Source of the DNA: Hydrogenovibrio crunogenus
GTDB lineage: Bacteria; Pseudomonadota; Gammaproteobacteria; Thiomicrospirales; Thiomicrospiraceae
Assembly: GCF_004786015.1 (NCBI RefSeq)
Contig: NZ_CP032096.1
Coordinates: 1,054,001-1,118,000 of the forward strand
DNA length: 64,000 nucleotides
Direction: 5' to 3'
The translations under genes were made by a program, and so were the position numbers. The notes beneath the pieces were generated by a model. It ran no database searches. It was not told the origin of the DNA and saw nothing but the letters and a program-made list of their open reading frames with translations. This document shows, in pieces, positions 48,351-55,449 of the stretch. Every line of letters begins with the position of its first letter. Position 1 is the stretch's first letter.

Positions 48351-50117
48351 ATGAGTAAGATTGTTGACATCCTGATTCCAGATATCGGTGACTTCGCAGA
48401 AGTCGATGTCATTGAAGTATTAGTGTCTGCTGGCGAAGAAGTTATTCAAGACGACTCTTTGTTAACCCTAGAGTCAGATAAAGCCACCATGGAAATCCCT
48501 GCGCCTTACGCAGGTCGCGTGGTGGAAATGAACATTGATGTGGGTGACAAGGTTAAAGAAGGCTCGGTCGTGGGTAAAATCGAAATTGCCGACGTGGAAA
48601 CCGTTTCTTCTAATGTAGAAGAAAGTGTGACCCCAGAACCTGAAAAAACACCAGAAACACCAGCGCCACAAGCCGTTTCTGCGGCAGACTTGCCCGATGC
48701 GGATATGCAATGTGAAGTGTTGGTATTAGGCTCTGGCCCGGGTGGTTACACCGCCGCATTCCGCGCCGCTGATCTAGGCAAAAAAGTCGTGATGATCGAA
48801 CGTTACGAGTCCATCGGTGGGGTGTGCTTGAATGTGGGTTGTATTCCATCTAAAGCGTTATTACACATGTCCGTCGTTTTAAACGAAACCCGTGAAATGG
48901 GCGAGCATGGTATTGAATTCGCCGAGCCGAAAATCGACACCAACAAAATGCGTGACTATAAAGATTCCGTCATCGGTAAACTGACTGGCGGCTTATCAGG
49001 TCTGGCTAAAGCACGAAATGTGGACGTGGTACAAGGCTACGGAAAATTCAGCTCAGCCAATACGGTCACGGTTGATTTGGCAGACGGTGGCACCAAAACC
49101 ATCGCATTTGAAAACGCCATCATCGCGGCCGGATCGCGTGTAGTGAAGCTTCCATTCATTCCGCATGACGATCCACGTGTCATGGATTCTACCGATGCAT
49201 TGGAACTGGAAGAAGTGCCAAACCGCATGTTGGTGATCGGTGGCGGGATCATCGGTCTGGAAATGGCGCAAGTGTATGATTCATTAGGGTCAAATATCAC
49301 CGTGGTGGAATTGGGTGACACCATTATTCCTGGTGCGGATAAAGACATCTCTAAGCCATTGCTGAGAAGAATCAAAAAGAAATACGAAAACATTTACTTG
49401 AAATCAAAAGTCACCAATGTCGAAGCCAAGGAAGAAGGTTTGGTGGTGACGTTTGAAGGTAAAGACTGCCCGGAAACAGATACGTTTGATCGTATCTTGG
49501 TTGCGGTGGGTCGTGCACCAAACGGTCAGTTGATTGATGCGGATAAAGCCGGTGTGGCCGTGAACGACTGGGGCTTCATTGAAGTGGATGAGCGTCAAAA
49601 AACCAATGTCGATCACATCTATGCGATTGGTGACATTGTTGGTCAACCAATGCTAGCTCACAAAGCCGTGCATGAAGGGAAAGTGGCGGCTGAAGTCATT
49701 AACGGCATGCCAAGCGCGTTTACGCCAATGGGCATTCCATCCGTGGCCTATACCGACCCAGAAGTCGCTTGGGCGGGTAAAACCGAAGACGAGCTTAAAG
49801 CCGAAGGCATTGAATACGAAAAAGGTGCCTTCCCATGGGCAGCCTCAGGTCGTAGCTTAAGCTTAGGACGAGACGAAGGGCTAACCAAAGCCTTATTCTG
49901 TGCCGAAACGCATCGTTTACTCGGTTGCGGTATTGTCGGGCCTAACGCCGGTGAGCTGGTGGCAGAAGCCATGCTCGCCATTGAGATGGGGGCCGATATG
50001 CAAGACATCGGTTTGACTATCCATCCACATCCAACGCTGTCAGAAACGCTTTGTTTCGCAGCGGAGATGGCGGAAGGAACGATTACTGATTTGATGCCAC
50101 TTAAAAAGAAAAAATAG
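48351..50117 (+). CDS. lpdA: Dihydrolipoamide dehydrogenase (E3) with N-terminal lipoyl domain
   Basis: A 588-residue E3 with an extra N-terminal lipoyl domain (lipoyl Lys in LESDKATMEIPAP), a Pro/Glu linker, and then the FAD-dependent oxidoreductase: GSGPGGYTAAFRAADLG, the redox-active disulfide GGVCLNVGCIPSKALL, NAD site VIGGGIIGLEMAQVY, and the C-terminal His-Glu pair HPHPTLSE. This fusion is known in several bacteria. It starts 12 bases after aceF. Confidence 0.96.
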   Translation: MSKIVDILIPDIGDFAEVDVIEVLVSAGEEVIQDDSLLTLESDKATMEIPAPYAGRVVEMNIDVGDKVKEGSVVGKIEIADVETVSSNVEESVTPEPEKTPETPAPQAVSAADLPDADMQCEVLVLGSGPGGYTAAFRAADLGKKVVMIERYESIGGVCLNVGCIPSKALLHMSVVLNETREMGEHGIEFAEPKIDTNKMRDYKDSVIGKLTGGLSGLAKARNVDVVQGYGKFSSANTVTVDLADGGTKTIAFENAIIAAGSRVVKLPFIPHDDPRVMDSTDALELEEVPNRMLVIGGGIIGLEMAQVYDSLGSNITVVELGDTIIPGADKDISKPLLRRIKKKYENIYLKSKVTNVEAKEEGLVVTFEGKDCPETDTFDRILVAVGRAPNGQLIDADKAGVAVNDWGFIEVDERQKTNVDHIYAIGDIVGQPMLAHKAVHEGKVAAEVINGMPSAFTPMGIPSVAYTDPEVAWAGKTEDELKAEGIEYEKGAFPWAASGRSLSLGRDEGLTKALFCAETHRLLGCGIVGPNAGELVAEAMLAIEMGADMQDIGLTIHPHPTLSETLCFAAEMAEGTITDLMPLKKKK

Positions 50118-50133
50118 CCAGGCCTGGTTGTTT
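50110..50133 (+). terminator. CCAGGCCTGG palindrome after lpdA, copy 6
   Basis: Palindrome at 50118-50127, directly after the lpdA stop, A tract before and TTGTTTTT after. Confidence 0.75.
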
Positions 50134-50141
50134 TTCAGATT

Positions 50142-50170
50142 AAAAAGCCCGCTTTATGCGGGTTTTTTAT
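50142..50170 (+). terminator. Second terminator after lpdA
   Basis: AAAAAGCCCGCTTTATGCGGGTTTTTTATT: strong stem with T tract. It ends the chromosomal core before the cassette array. Confidence 0.9.
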
Positions 50171-50430
50171 TGGTTTAAATACGTATTTTATGTATGATGT
50201 TATTCAATTGTGCTGGAAAATTAAAGAGTTGAATGCATTTGTGCTAAAGATCTAATAAACGTGGTTTAGTCGCTATGATTTATGCCTTGTAAAATAGATT
50301 AAGCGATTGAATTATATAATAATAGCATGTGGTTGTATAAAATTAATCTACTAAAATTATTATCTTAAAATGTCAACTTTATAATTTATTTCCGTACGTA
50401 AATATATACAGGTTAGGATGTCTAATTATA
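50171..50430. other. AT-rich gap before cassette array; possible remnant integron leader
   Basis: About 260 bases with no ORF and no integrase. Two GTTAGG tracts (50412 and 50431) lie at its right end; the second marks the left edge of the first cassette in the same way that the R' ends of attC sites mark the others. An attI-like site may be here, but no attI family can be named. A promoter that reads into the array is possible but none is obvious. Confidence 0.4.
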
Positions 50431-50450
50431 GTTAGGTTGCGTGAAACAAT

Positions 50451-50768
50451 ATGGAAAATATTATTTATCAGACTCTAGTAACTATATTGATCGCAGCATT
50501 CACAGGCTATGTAACATTTAGAGTGCAAGAGCGTCGTCTTAAACAAGAATTGAAAACTGAATTTATGGCTGAAAAAGTAGCTAAAAAACTACTAAGTGAA
50601 GAAAAATGGAAGAAACGCTCTTTTTCCGAAATTAAAAAAAGGTTGGGTGGTTTTGAAGATGACGAATTACGAAAAGTCCTTGTTCGTTCTGGCGCGGTTC
50701 GCTTTGAAAGAAATAATGGCACTGAAGAGCTTTGGGGTCTTATTTCTAAAAACAAAGATGAACTGTAA
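50451..50768 (+). CDS. Cassette gene 1: membrane-anchored protein of unknown function
   Basis: A 105-residue protein with an N-terminal helix (YQTLVTILIAAFTGYVTF), a basic/acidic helical region, and a C-terminal stretch (RSFSEIKKRLGGFEDDELRKVLVRSGAVRFE) that could fold as a small winged helix. No family is recognised. It lies 20 bases after GTTAGG and its stop codon abuts attC1. AT-rich and different in codon use from the PDH genes upstream. Confidence 0.6.
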   Translation: MENIIYQTLVTILIAAFTGYVTFRVQERRLKQELKTEFMAEKVAKKLLSEEKWKKRSFSEIKKRLGGFEDDELRKVLVRSGAVRFERNNGTEELWGLISKNKDEL

Positions 50769-50769
50769 A

Positions 50770-50836
50770 AAAACAACCTCACAATACACTCAACCCGACC
50801 GCGCTAACGCGCGACCGGCTAGCTTAAACGTTAGGA
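50770..50836 (+). other. attC site 1
   Basis: About 66 bases: left side AACAACC, then CACTCAACCCGACC, a self-complementary GCGCTAACGCGC centre, GACCGGCTAGCTTAAAC and the crossover core GTTAGGA (50830-50836). It shares its middle and right part closely with sites 2-4. Confidence 0.85.
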
Positions 50837-50846
50837 TTTTTGAAAT

Positions 50847-51317
50847 ATGAGTATCACTTTTAGACATTCAGCAGGGTTTGGTAAAAGAATTGAATACTGG
50901 GTTGCAGGCTTAATGCTCAAAGAAGGCATAGATGTTTATATGCCACTAATCGATGACAATGGAATTGATGCTGTAGTCAGACGTGAAGATGGCACTTTTG
51001 TAGAAGTACAAATTAAAGCACGTTCAAAAGATGTTGTTATGGGTGATGCGGCACTTTTTGCTGCTCTCTCACATGAATATCGAGGAAACTATTTCTTTAT
51101 TTTCTATTCTGAACGTTTAGATACGTTTTGGATTATGAGTTCTCAAGAATTTATAGAAGAATCAGTTCAAAATAAATCTGGCAAAAATACTGGAAAACGT
51201 TCTATTTGGTTCAATGGCAAACGAAAAAATAAAGAAACAGGTGAATACACTGAGCATTGCCATGAACGGTTTAAAAAATATATTGCTAATAATTTTCAAA
51301 GGCTTGCAAAAGCTTAA
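50847..51317 (+). CDS. Cassette gene 2: DUF4365-like / Mrr-like nuclease-fold protein
   Basis: A 156-residue protein whose N-terminal part has a PD-(D/E)XK-like pattern: GIDAVVRREDGTFVEVQIKAR, with Asp41 and a Q55-I-K57 (QxK) variant. This resembles DUF4365 and Mrr-type nuclease folds. The rest (YFFIFYSERLDTFWIMSSQEFIEE) fits the DUF4365 continuation. Possible DNA-cleaving or restriction-type activity; a free-standing cassette of this kind may be defensive. Function not proven. Confidence 0.7.
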   Translation: MSITFRHSAGFGKRIEYWVAGLMLKEGIDVYMPLIDDNGIDAVVRREDGTFVEVQIKARSKDVVMGDAALFAALSHEYRGNYFFIFYSERLDTFWIMSSQEFIEESVQNKSGKNTGKRSIWFNGKRKNKETGEYTEHCHERFKKYIANNFQRLAKA

Positions 51318-51371
51318 CAATATGCTCAACCGGACCTGTTAACATGTGTCCGGTTAGCTTAAACGTTATAA
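51312..51371 (+). other. attC site 2
   Basis: R''-like GCTTAAC (51312-51318), CTCAACCGGACCTGTTAACATGTGTCCGGTTAGCTTAAAC, core GTTATAA (51365-51371). The central palindrome GGACCTGTTAACATGTGTCC differs from the GCGCTAACGCGC centre of the other sites. It overlaps the stop codon of cassette gene 2. Confidence 0.85.
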
Positions 51372-51386
51372 TACCTAAGTCAGATT

Positions 51387-51887
51387 ATGGATACAAACCA
51401 AGCAGCAAAATATTTATCTGAGATTGATGAACTTGACCAATGGTCTAAGAAGTCAGTTCATATTGAAGTTATAAATAAAAGAGAAGCTTTTAACTTAGCT
51501 GAGCCACTCTGGCTTGAACGCATGTATCGAGAAGGCAAATTATTTGTACATCCCAATATTGCAAAACAGCTTAAAAACCAATCGTGGATTGCTAACGACC
51601 TTCAAAAAAGAATGATTTGGGCAAGTGTAATTGCATCCGCCGAAGGTCCAGATAGTAAAGCTAGGTTCGTCGATATCAAAAAGAAATTACTAAAAAAATA
51701 TGGTCGAGAATGGTGGGAAGATGTATACCAAAGAAAAAATAACGCTTGGGCGGCAAAATCTAGAATAGAGAAAAAAAGGGCGTCAAATGGCCCTGCCGTT
51801 ACAACATTAATAAATAATACGCATTTATTTGCTGGTGCGGCGTCTTCCGAAACAATTGAAGCCCTTAAAATGATTCCAGAAACATGA
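51387..51887 (+). CDS. Cassette gene 3: hypothetical protein
   Basis: A 166-residue soluble protein with no recognised family. It has an acidic N-terminus (MDTNQAAKYLSEIDELDQW), a basic middle (DIKKKLLKKYGREWWEDVYQ) and an Ala/Thr-rich C-terminus. No signal peptide or membrane helix. Bounded by attC2 and attC3, so it is a typical single-gene cassette. Confidence 0.6.
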   Translation: MDTNQAAKYLSEIDELDQWSKKSVHIEVINKREAFNLAEPLWLERMYREGKLFVHPNIAKQLKNQSWIANDLQKRMIWASVIASAEGPDSKARFVDIKKKLLKKYGREWWEDVYQRKNNAWAAKSRIEKKRASNGPAVTTLINNTHLFAGAASSETIEALKMIPET

Positions 51888-51893
51888 TAAAAC

Positions 51894-51954
51894 GTATAAC
51901 AAAACACTCAAGCCGACTGCGCTAACGCGCAGCTGGTTAGCTTAAACGTTAGGT
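51894..51954 (+). other. attC site 3
   Basis: R'' GTATAAC (51894-51900), ACTCAAGCCGACTGCGCTAA, CGCGCAGCTGGTTAGCTTAA, core GTTAGGT (51948-51954). About 61 bases. Confidence 0.88.
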
Positions 51955-52006
51955 CTCGATTTCAATTAAGTTCTCTAAAAATTAAACACAAAGTTTTTAT
52001 AAAAAA

Positions 52007-52450
52007 ATGCAAACAATTAATCAGAAATTAGAGTGTTTAAGAAGAGTTATTAACAACTCAAAAGAGCATGTTAAAGCAGGTGATAAAACTAGAATTTATT
52101 CACAATACATTAGATATGCTTTAGATGAGTTCAAGGAAATAAATTTTTGTACATCAATCAAAGCTAATGGTTTAAAAAGAAAAGAGGTCACTCATGAACA
52201 CGTTGTTCCACATTTCTTCATCATGAACAAACTCTTAAACTTGGATTCACTGACAGATCAAAATATTCTTGCTGTTTTGAATAAGTTTTACATTATTTGT
52301 CAAATTACTAAAGATGAAGATAAATATCTAAACGCAGCAGGCTTGAGATCGAAAATGCCAGATGGTTGGAATGAAAAAACGGATAGCGTTTTTGCTAGGT
52401 ATGAAAATGTAGGAATCGAAATTTTAAATGATACCAATAAAAACACCTAA
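52007..52450 (+). CDS. Cassette gene 4: possible His-rich nuclease-like protein
   Basis: A 147-residue protein, mostly helical, with a central THEHVVPHFFIMNKL (His63, His65) reminiscent of the His side of HNH or His-Me nucleases, and a DEDKYLNAAGLRSKMPDGW segment near the C-terminus. The match is too weak for a firm call. Its stop codon lies in the R'' end of attC4. Confidence 0.5.
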   Translation: MQTINQKLECLRRVINNSKEHVKAGDKTRIYSQYIRYALDEFKEINFCTSIKANGLKRKEVTHEHVVPHFFIMNKLLNLDSLTDQNILAVLNKFYIICQITKDEDKYLNAAGLRSKMPDGWNEKTDSVFARYENVGIEILNDTNKNT

Positions 52451-52504
52451 CACAATGTCAACTCGACCGCGCTAACGCGCGGCTGGTTAACTTAAACGTT
52501 GGAT
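52445..52504 (+). other. attC site 4
   Basis: R'' ACCTAAC (52445-52451), CAACTCGACCGCGCTAACGC, GCGGCTGGTTAACTTAAAC, core GTTGGAT (52498-52504). The centre GCGCTAACGCGC matches sites 1 and 3. Confidence 0.88.
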
Positions 52505-52514
52505 GTAAAACTAT

Positions 52515-53156
52515 ATGAACGAAAGCATTTTCACAGATTATGCGGTAGTTGCAGTTGGCAGTACCGAGCAAGAAAAATTTCCTTTAATCTTGGTTTTTGG
52601 CAGGGAAAACAATGGAAAGGCGCAAATTATTCCAGGCATAAGCATCTATGATGAAGCCATCTCATCAGGTTCTACATTTTGGAATCGAACATATGGTTTC
52701 GTTCAGAGGCTAACTACGTGGAAAGGGCAATTTCGTCAGAGTTGCGTTAATGTTGGCATGTCTCCAATTGTTTTTACAAATGCATTATCAAAACCGATTC
52801 CGAATGCTCAACAAAACAAGGATGCGCTCAGGGTTACTATACAAGAGAATGATATCATGTCGCATATAAATGGAATATTCGACTTAAAATTAATAAGTAG
52901 GGTCGGCGCCGTGATTTTTTCAACAGGTAATAGTTCCGTTTACGAACTTTCGAGATATGAGGTAATAAAAAATTGTTTGGCAAGAAGCATCCCCTTTATT
53001 GAAATGCCATACTTTGCAACACAAGGACGTAAAAACGAAGAACTTGATCAAGCAATTAATGATGAAAATGCGGCTATAATAAAAAATATCATCAATGAAT
53101 TCAAAACATACACACAAAAAGTCGTTCCAGCCGACGCCGGAAAGCGGCACGGCTGA
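52515..53156 (+). CDS. Cassette gene 5: possible UDG-superfamily-like protein
   Basis: A 213-residue protein. The PLILVFGRENNGKAQIIPG opening, GSTFWNRTYGFVQRL and SPIVFTNALSKPIP segments, and the later GAVIFSTGNSSVYELSRYE resemble the general layout of uracil-DNA glycosylase superfamily hypotheticals. Not certain. Its C-terminus (VVPADAGKRHG) is encoded by attC5 itself, and its stop lies inside the site. Confidence 0.45.
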   Translation: MNESIFTDYAVVAVGSTEQEKFPLILVFGRENNGKAQIIPGISIYDEAISSGSTFWNRTYGFVQRLTTWKGQFRQSCVNVGMSPIVFTNALSKPIPNAQQNKDALRVTIQENDIMSHINGIFDLKLISRVGAVIFSTGNSSVYELSRYEVIKNCLARSIPFIEMPYFATQGRKNEELDQAINDENAAIIKNIINEFKTYTQKVVPADAGKRHG

Positions 53157-53171
53157 ATTTTAACGTTAGAT
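53108..53171 (+). other. attC site 5, of a different sequence type
   Basis: AGTCGTTCCAGCCGACGCCG-GAAA-GCGGCACGGCTGAATTTTAAC then core GTTAGAT (53165-53171). This is the TCGTTCAAGCCGACGCCG-like type common in integrons of other gammaproteobacteria, not the GCGCTAACGCGC type of sites 1, 3 and 4. No clear R'' sequence is visible at the left. Confidence 0.85.
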
Positions 53172-53179
53172 ATCAAATT

Positions 53180-53605
53180 ATGGAATATATCAAACAAAAA
53201 GAAATGCCTGACATTGAGGCTGAAAAAGCATATGAGCAAGGCTTCTATATAGAAGCAATTCAGATTTTACATGGGTTTATGGAAAACCAAGCTCAATCAT
53301 TACTTACCCTTGTAGGTTGTGTTCACTTTGACTCTAAGCAAGACGAAGTATATGACTTGAGTGACACATTAGGTTTTAATGCTGTTTTAAAGGTATTATT
53401 TATTTTAAATCAAATATCTAAAGAACAATTTGATAAATTTAACAAATTAAATTCCCTTAGAAACAAAATCGTCCATCAACTATATAAAGAACCATACGAC
53501 AAAATATATGAAGGTGTGCCTAAGCATGAATATGATCATGTATTTCATGGCATGCTTGAAGAACTTTATGTTTTAACAAGAAAATGTGAAGAGGTAGTTG
53601 GTTAA
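53180..53605 (+). CDS. Cassette gene 6: HEPN-like protein
   Basis: A 141-residue all-helical protein with the motif RNKIVHQLY, giving Arg94...His99 in the HEPN RxxxxH pattern. HEPN proteins are often RNases in toxin-antitoxin or defence systems. AEKAYEQGFYIEAIQILHGFMENQA at the start fits the helical bundle. No antitoxin partner is seen next to it. An ATATAAC (53608-53614) follows as an R''-like half of a site, but no complete attC is present. Confidence 0.65.
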   Translation: MEYIKQKEMPDIEAEKAYEQGFYIEAIQILHGFMENQAQSLLTLVGCVHFDSKQDEVYDLSDTLGFNAVLKVLFILNQISKEQFDKFNKLNSLRNKIVHQLYKEPYDKIYEGVPKHEYDHVFHGMLEELYVLTRKCEEVVG

Positions 53606-53741
53606 ACATATAACAAGTGTATAAACCAGATCAATAAGGCCTTCGTGGAAAGGGGACGCTACCCTTAAATGCTACTGAATAATGCATCTGTATACCAAAG
53701 GTAAAAATGCTTAATAAATACTTATTTCACTACGTTAACTT
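53606..53741. other. Degenerate right edge of cassette array
   Basis: No ORF. Begins with R''-like ATATAACAAG but lacks a matching GTTR core; includes a GGGGACGCTACCC motif (53653-53665) repeated in similar form further on. Appears to be the decayed or recombined end of the cassette array. Confidence 0.45.
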
Positions 53742-53951
53742 ATGAATCCAGAGAACTTAAAGAAACTCGTGACAGTCACGATGCCTTACGGCAAATACAA
53801 GGGGCGAATTATTGCTGATTTGCCAGGCAATTACCTTAATTGGTTTGCGCGTGAGGGCTTTCCACCGGGTAATTTAGGGCAGTTATTGGCTCTAATGCAC
53901 GAGTTAGATCACAATGGTTTAAAGCATCTTCTTGATCCGTTAAGAAAATAG
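53742..53951 (+). CDS. DUF3820 family protein
   Basis: A 69-residue small protein of the DUF3820 family: TMPYGKYKGRIIADLPGNYLNWFAREGFPPGNLGQLLALMHE. This fold is found alone and fused to exonucleases in gammaproteobacteria; the function is not settled. It lies at the edge of the cassette array but no attC site follows it, so it may be chromosomal. Confidence 0.85.
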   Translation: MNPENLKKLVTVTMPYGKYKGRIIADLPGNYLNWFAREGFPPGNLGQLLALMHELDHNGLKHLLDPLRK

Positions 53952-53956
53952 ACTTT

Positions 53957-53995
53957 TAATTAGAAAACGGGACGTTACCCCTTTGTTTTTCCCTT
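53957..53995. other. GGGACGTTACCCC motif region, repeated near cassette end
   Basis: GGGACGTTACCCCTTT at 53968-53983 resembles GGGGACGCTACCCTT at 53653-53667. T-rich sequence follows both. Such GGGACG..ACCC blocks often occur around small transposon remnants, but no transposase is visible. Confidence 0.35.
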
Positions 53996-54028
53996 TTTTT
54001 TCTTTTCATGATAGTTAGGAGATACTAC

Positions 54029-54499
54029 ATGCCTGTAGAGGTTGAAATAGCCAAAACAGAAAAACAGTTTGAAGCAGGCTCTCAGCTATTTCGAGCTTAT
54101 GCAAAATATTTAGGTCTTGATCTTGAGTTTCAGGGATTTTCTGATGAACTGAGGTCACTATCGAAGATGTATGGTGAACCTAAAGGCGCTCTCTTGTTGG
54201 CAAAACTAGAAGGCGCTTATGTTGGCGCGGTTGGTCTTAGAGAGCTTGAACCGGGTATCGCTGAGATGAAACGAATGTATGTTTTATCAAACTGTCATGG
54301 TATGGGTATAGGCAAAGCACTGACAAAGGCGTTTTTATGTCAGGCAAGAGAAATGGGGTATTGTTCTATACGGTTAGACAGTATTAGAGCGCTTGATAAA
54401 GCGTTACAGTTGTATCAATGGTATGGCTTTAAGGAAATAGAGCCTTACCGATTTAATCCTCACCCCGAAGCTGTTTTTATGGAATATAAAATTACTTAA
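54029..54499 (+). CDS. GNAT family N-acetyltransferase
   Basis: A 156-residue GNAT protein. The acetyl-CoA loop is MKRMYVLSNCHGMGIGKALTKAF (R/Q-x-x-G-x-G/A), followed by REMGYCSIRLDSIRALDKALQLYQWYGFKEIEPYRFNP. ATG at 54029 has AGGAG upstream (54017-54021), better than ATG at 54008. Substrate unknown. A terminator follows. Confidence 0.9.
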   Translation: MPVEVEIAKTEKQFEAGSQLFRAYAKYLGLDLEFQGFSDELRSLSKMYGEPKGALLLAKLEGAYVGAVGLRELEPGIAEMKRMYVLSNCHGMGIGKALTKAFLCQAREMGYCSIRLDSIRALDKALQLYQWYGFKEIEPYRFNPHPEAVFMEYKIT

Positions 54500-54521
54500 C
54501 AAACCACTATTTTTGAATATT

Positions 54522-54549
54522 AAAAAGCTCGCTTATGCGGGTTTTTTTG
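54522..54549 (+). terminator. Terminator after GNAT gene
   Basis: AAAAGCTCGCTTATGCGGGTTTTTTT: imperfect stem with T tract. Confidence 0.8.
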
Positions 54550-54646
54550 TATCCGAATTCTGGGAATGATTATTTTGATTAGCTATTTTTATCAAGTATG
54601 ATTATTGTGAGTTAGTGAAAAAACTAAATAAACAAGAAGGAACTCA

Positions 54647-55222
54647 ATGCGTCGGTTAATTGGTAGGGTGTTAGCAATCCCCGTTTTTGTGATAATTGTC
54701 AGCTTGATGTTAAACGCCATTTTGGCCGTTTTATTAGCGTTGACCTATTCGTCATTAACGGAAGAAAAAGTTATTGCAACGATCACCTTTGATGCCGTAG
54801 ACAATAAAAAGGATGTTTACATCGCGCATCTTTATAAGCCTGATGGTTTTAAAATGGGCGACTATAAAATATATGGTGACCAATGGAGAATGGATGCTGG
54901 CTTCATTAAGATGGAATATTGGGCCAATGTGTTTGGCGTGGATTCAAGATATATTTTAAATAGGTTTGAAGGTCGATATAACGACATCGAAAAACAAAAC
55001 ATCCATAAGCACAAAGCCTATCAATTGGAAAGTGATGCATTGATTAATACGTTTAGTTTTTTGGTGGATACGACATACGGCACCTCTGTGTATAAAGAAA
55101 TCAAAACCGATACGGTATACACGGTGTTAAAAACCCAAACAGGCCTCATGGTGAGAATGAAACAGATAGCGCCGACATCCGAAAGAGGGCTGTTAAACAC
55201 CGTGATGTCTTGGATTGGCTGA
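54647..55222 (+). CDS. Membrane-anchored hypothetical protein
   Basis: A 191-residue protein with one long N-terminal helix (VLAIPVFVIIVSLMLNAILAVLLALTY) and a periplasmic domain of mixed beta pattern. It matches no family I know. There is a strong SD (AAGAAGGAACTC). It stands alone between two terminators. The ATITFDAVDNKKDVYIAHLYKPDG segment hints at a beta-sandwich. Confidence 0.7.
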   Translation: MRRLIGRVLAIPVFVIIVSLMLNAILAVLLALTYSSLTEEKVIATITFDAVDNKKDVYIAHLYKPDGFKMGDYKIYGDQWRMDAGFIKMEYWANVFGVDSRYILNRFEGRYNDIEKQNIHKHKAYQLESDALINTFSFLVDTTYGTSVYKEIKTDTVYTVLKTQTGLMVRMKQIAPTSERGLLNTVMSWIG

Positions 55223-55256
55223 TGAATAGAAGGCTGAGCGAATAATTGGACCAAAC

Positions 55257-55283
55257 AAAAAAAACAGCCAGGCCTGGTCAATT
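55257..55283 (+). terminator. CCAGGCCTGG palindrome, copy 7
   Basis: Palindrome at 55268-55277, with AAAAAAAACAG before and TCAATTT after. Followed closely by a conventional terminator. Confidence 0.7.
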
Positions 55284-55307
55284 TAACGCCCCTCAACGCA
55301 CTTCATT

Positions 55308-55341
55308 AACCCGCTTAGTATTTTTTTAGCGGGTTTTTTAT
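55308..55341 (+). terminator. Conventional terminator after hypothetical gene
   Basis: AACCCGCT pairs with AGCGGGTT, followed by TTTTTATT. Confidence 0.88.
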
Positions 55342-55449
55342 TAAGTTTCTATTAATAAATTTAATTAAAACAATATCTTATAAACGTGATAATTGAATTA
55401 TTACTCTGAAAAATAATGTTAGTATAAAAGCGGCAATTAAGGAGTAATT

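Noticed and set aside
50770-53171. CRISPR array reading of the repeated GCGCTAACGCGC blocks
   Set aside because: Spacing is 500-650 bases with ORFs between them, and the flanks fit attC sites; there are no short regular spacers or cas genes.
54008-54030. GTTAGGA before the GNAT gene as another cassette boundary
   Set aside because: No palindromic attC-like sequence precedes it; a seven-base match alone is not enough, and it overlaps the SD.
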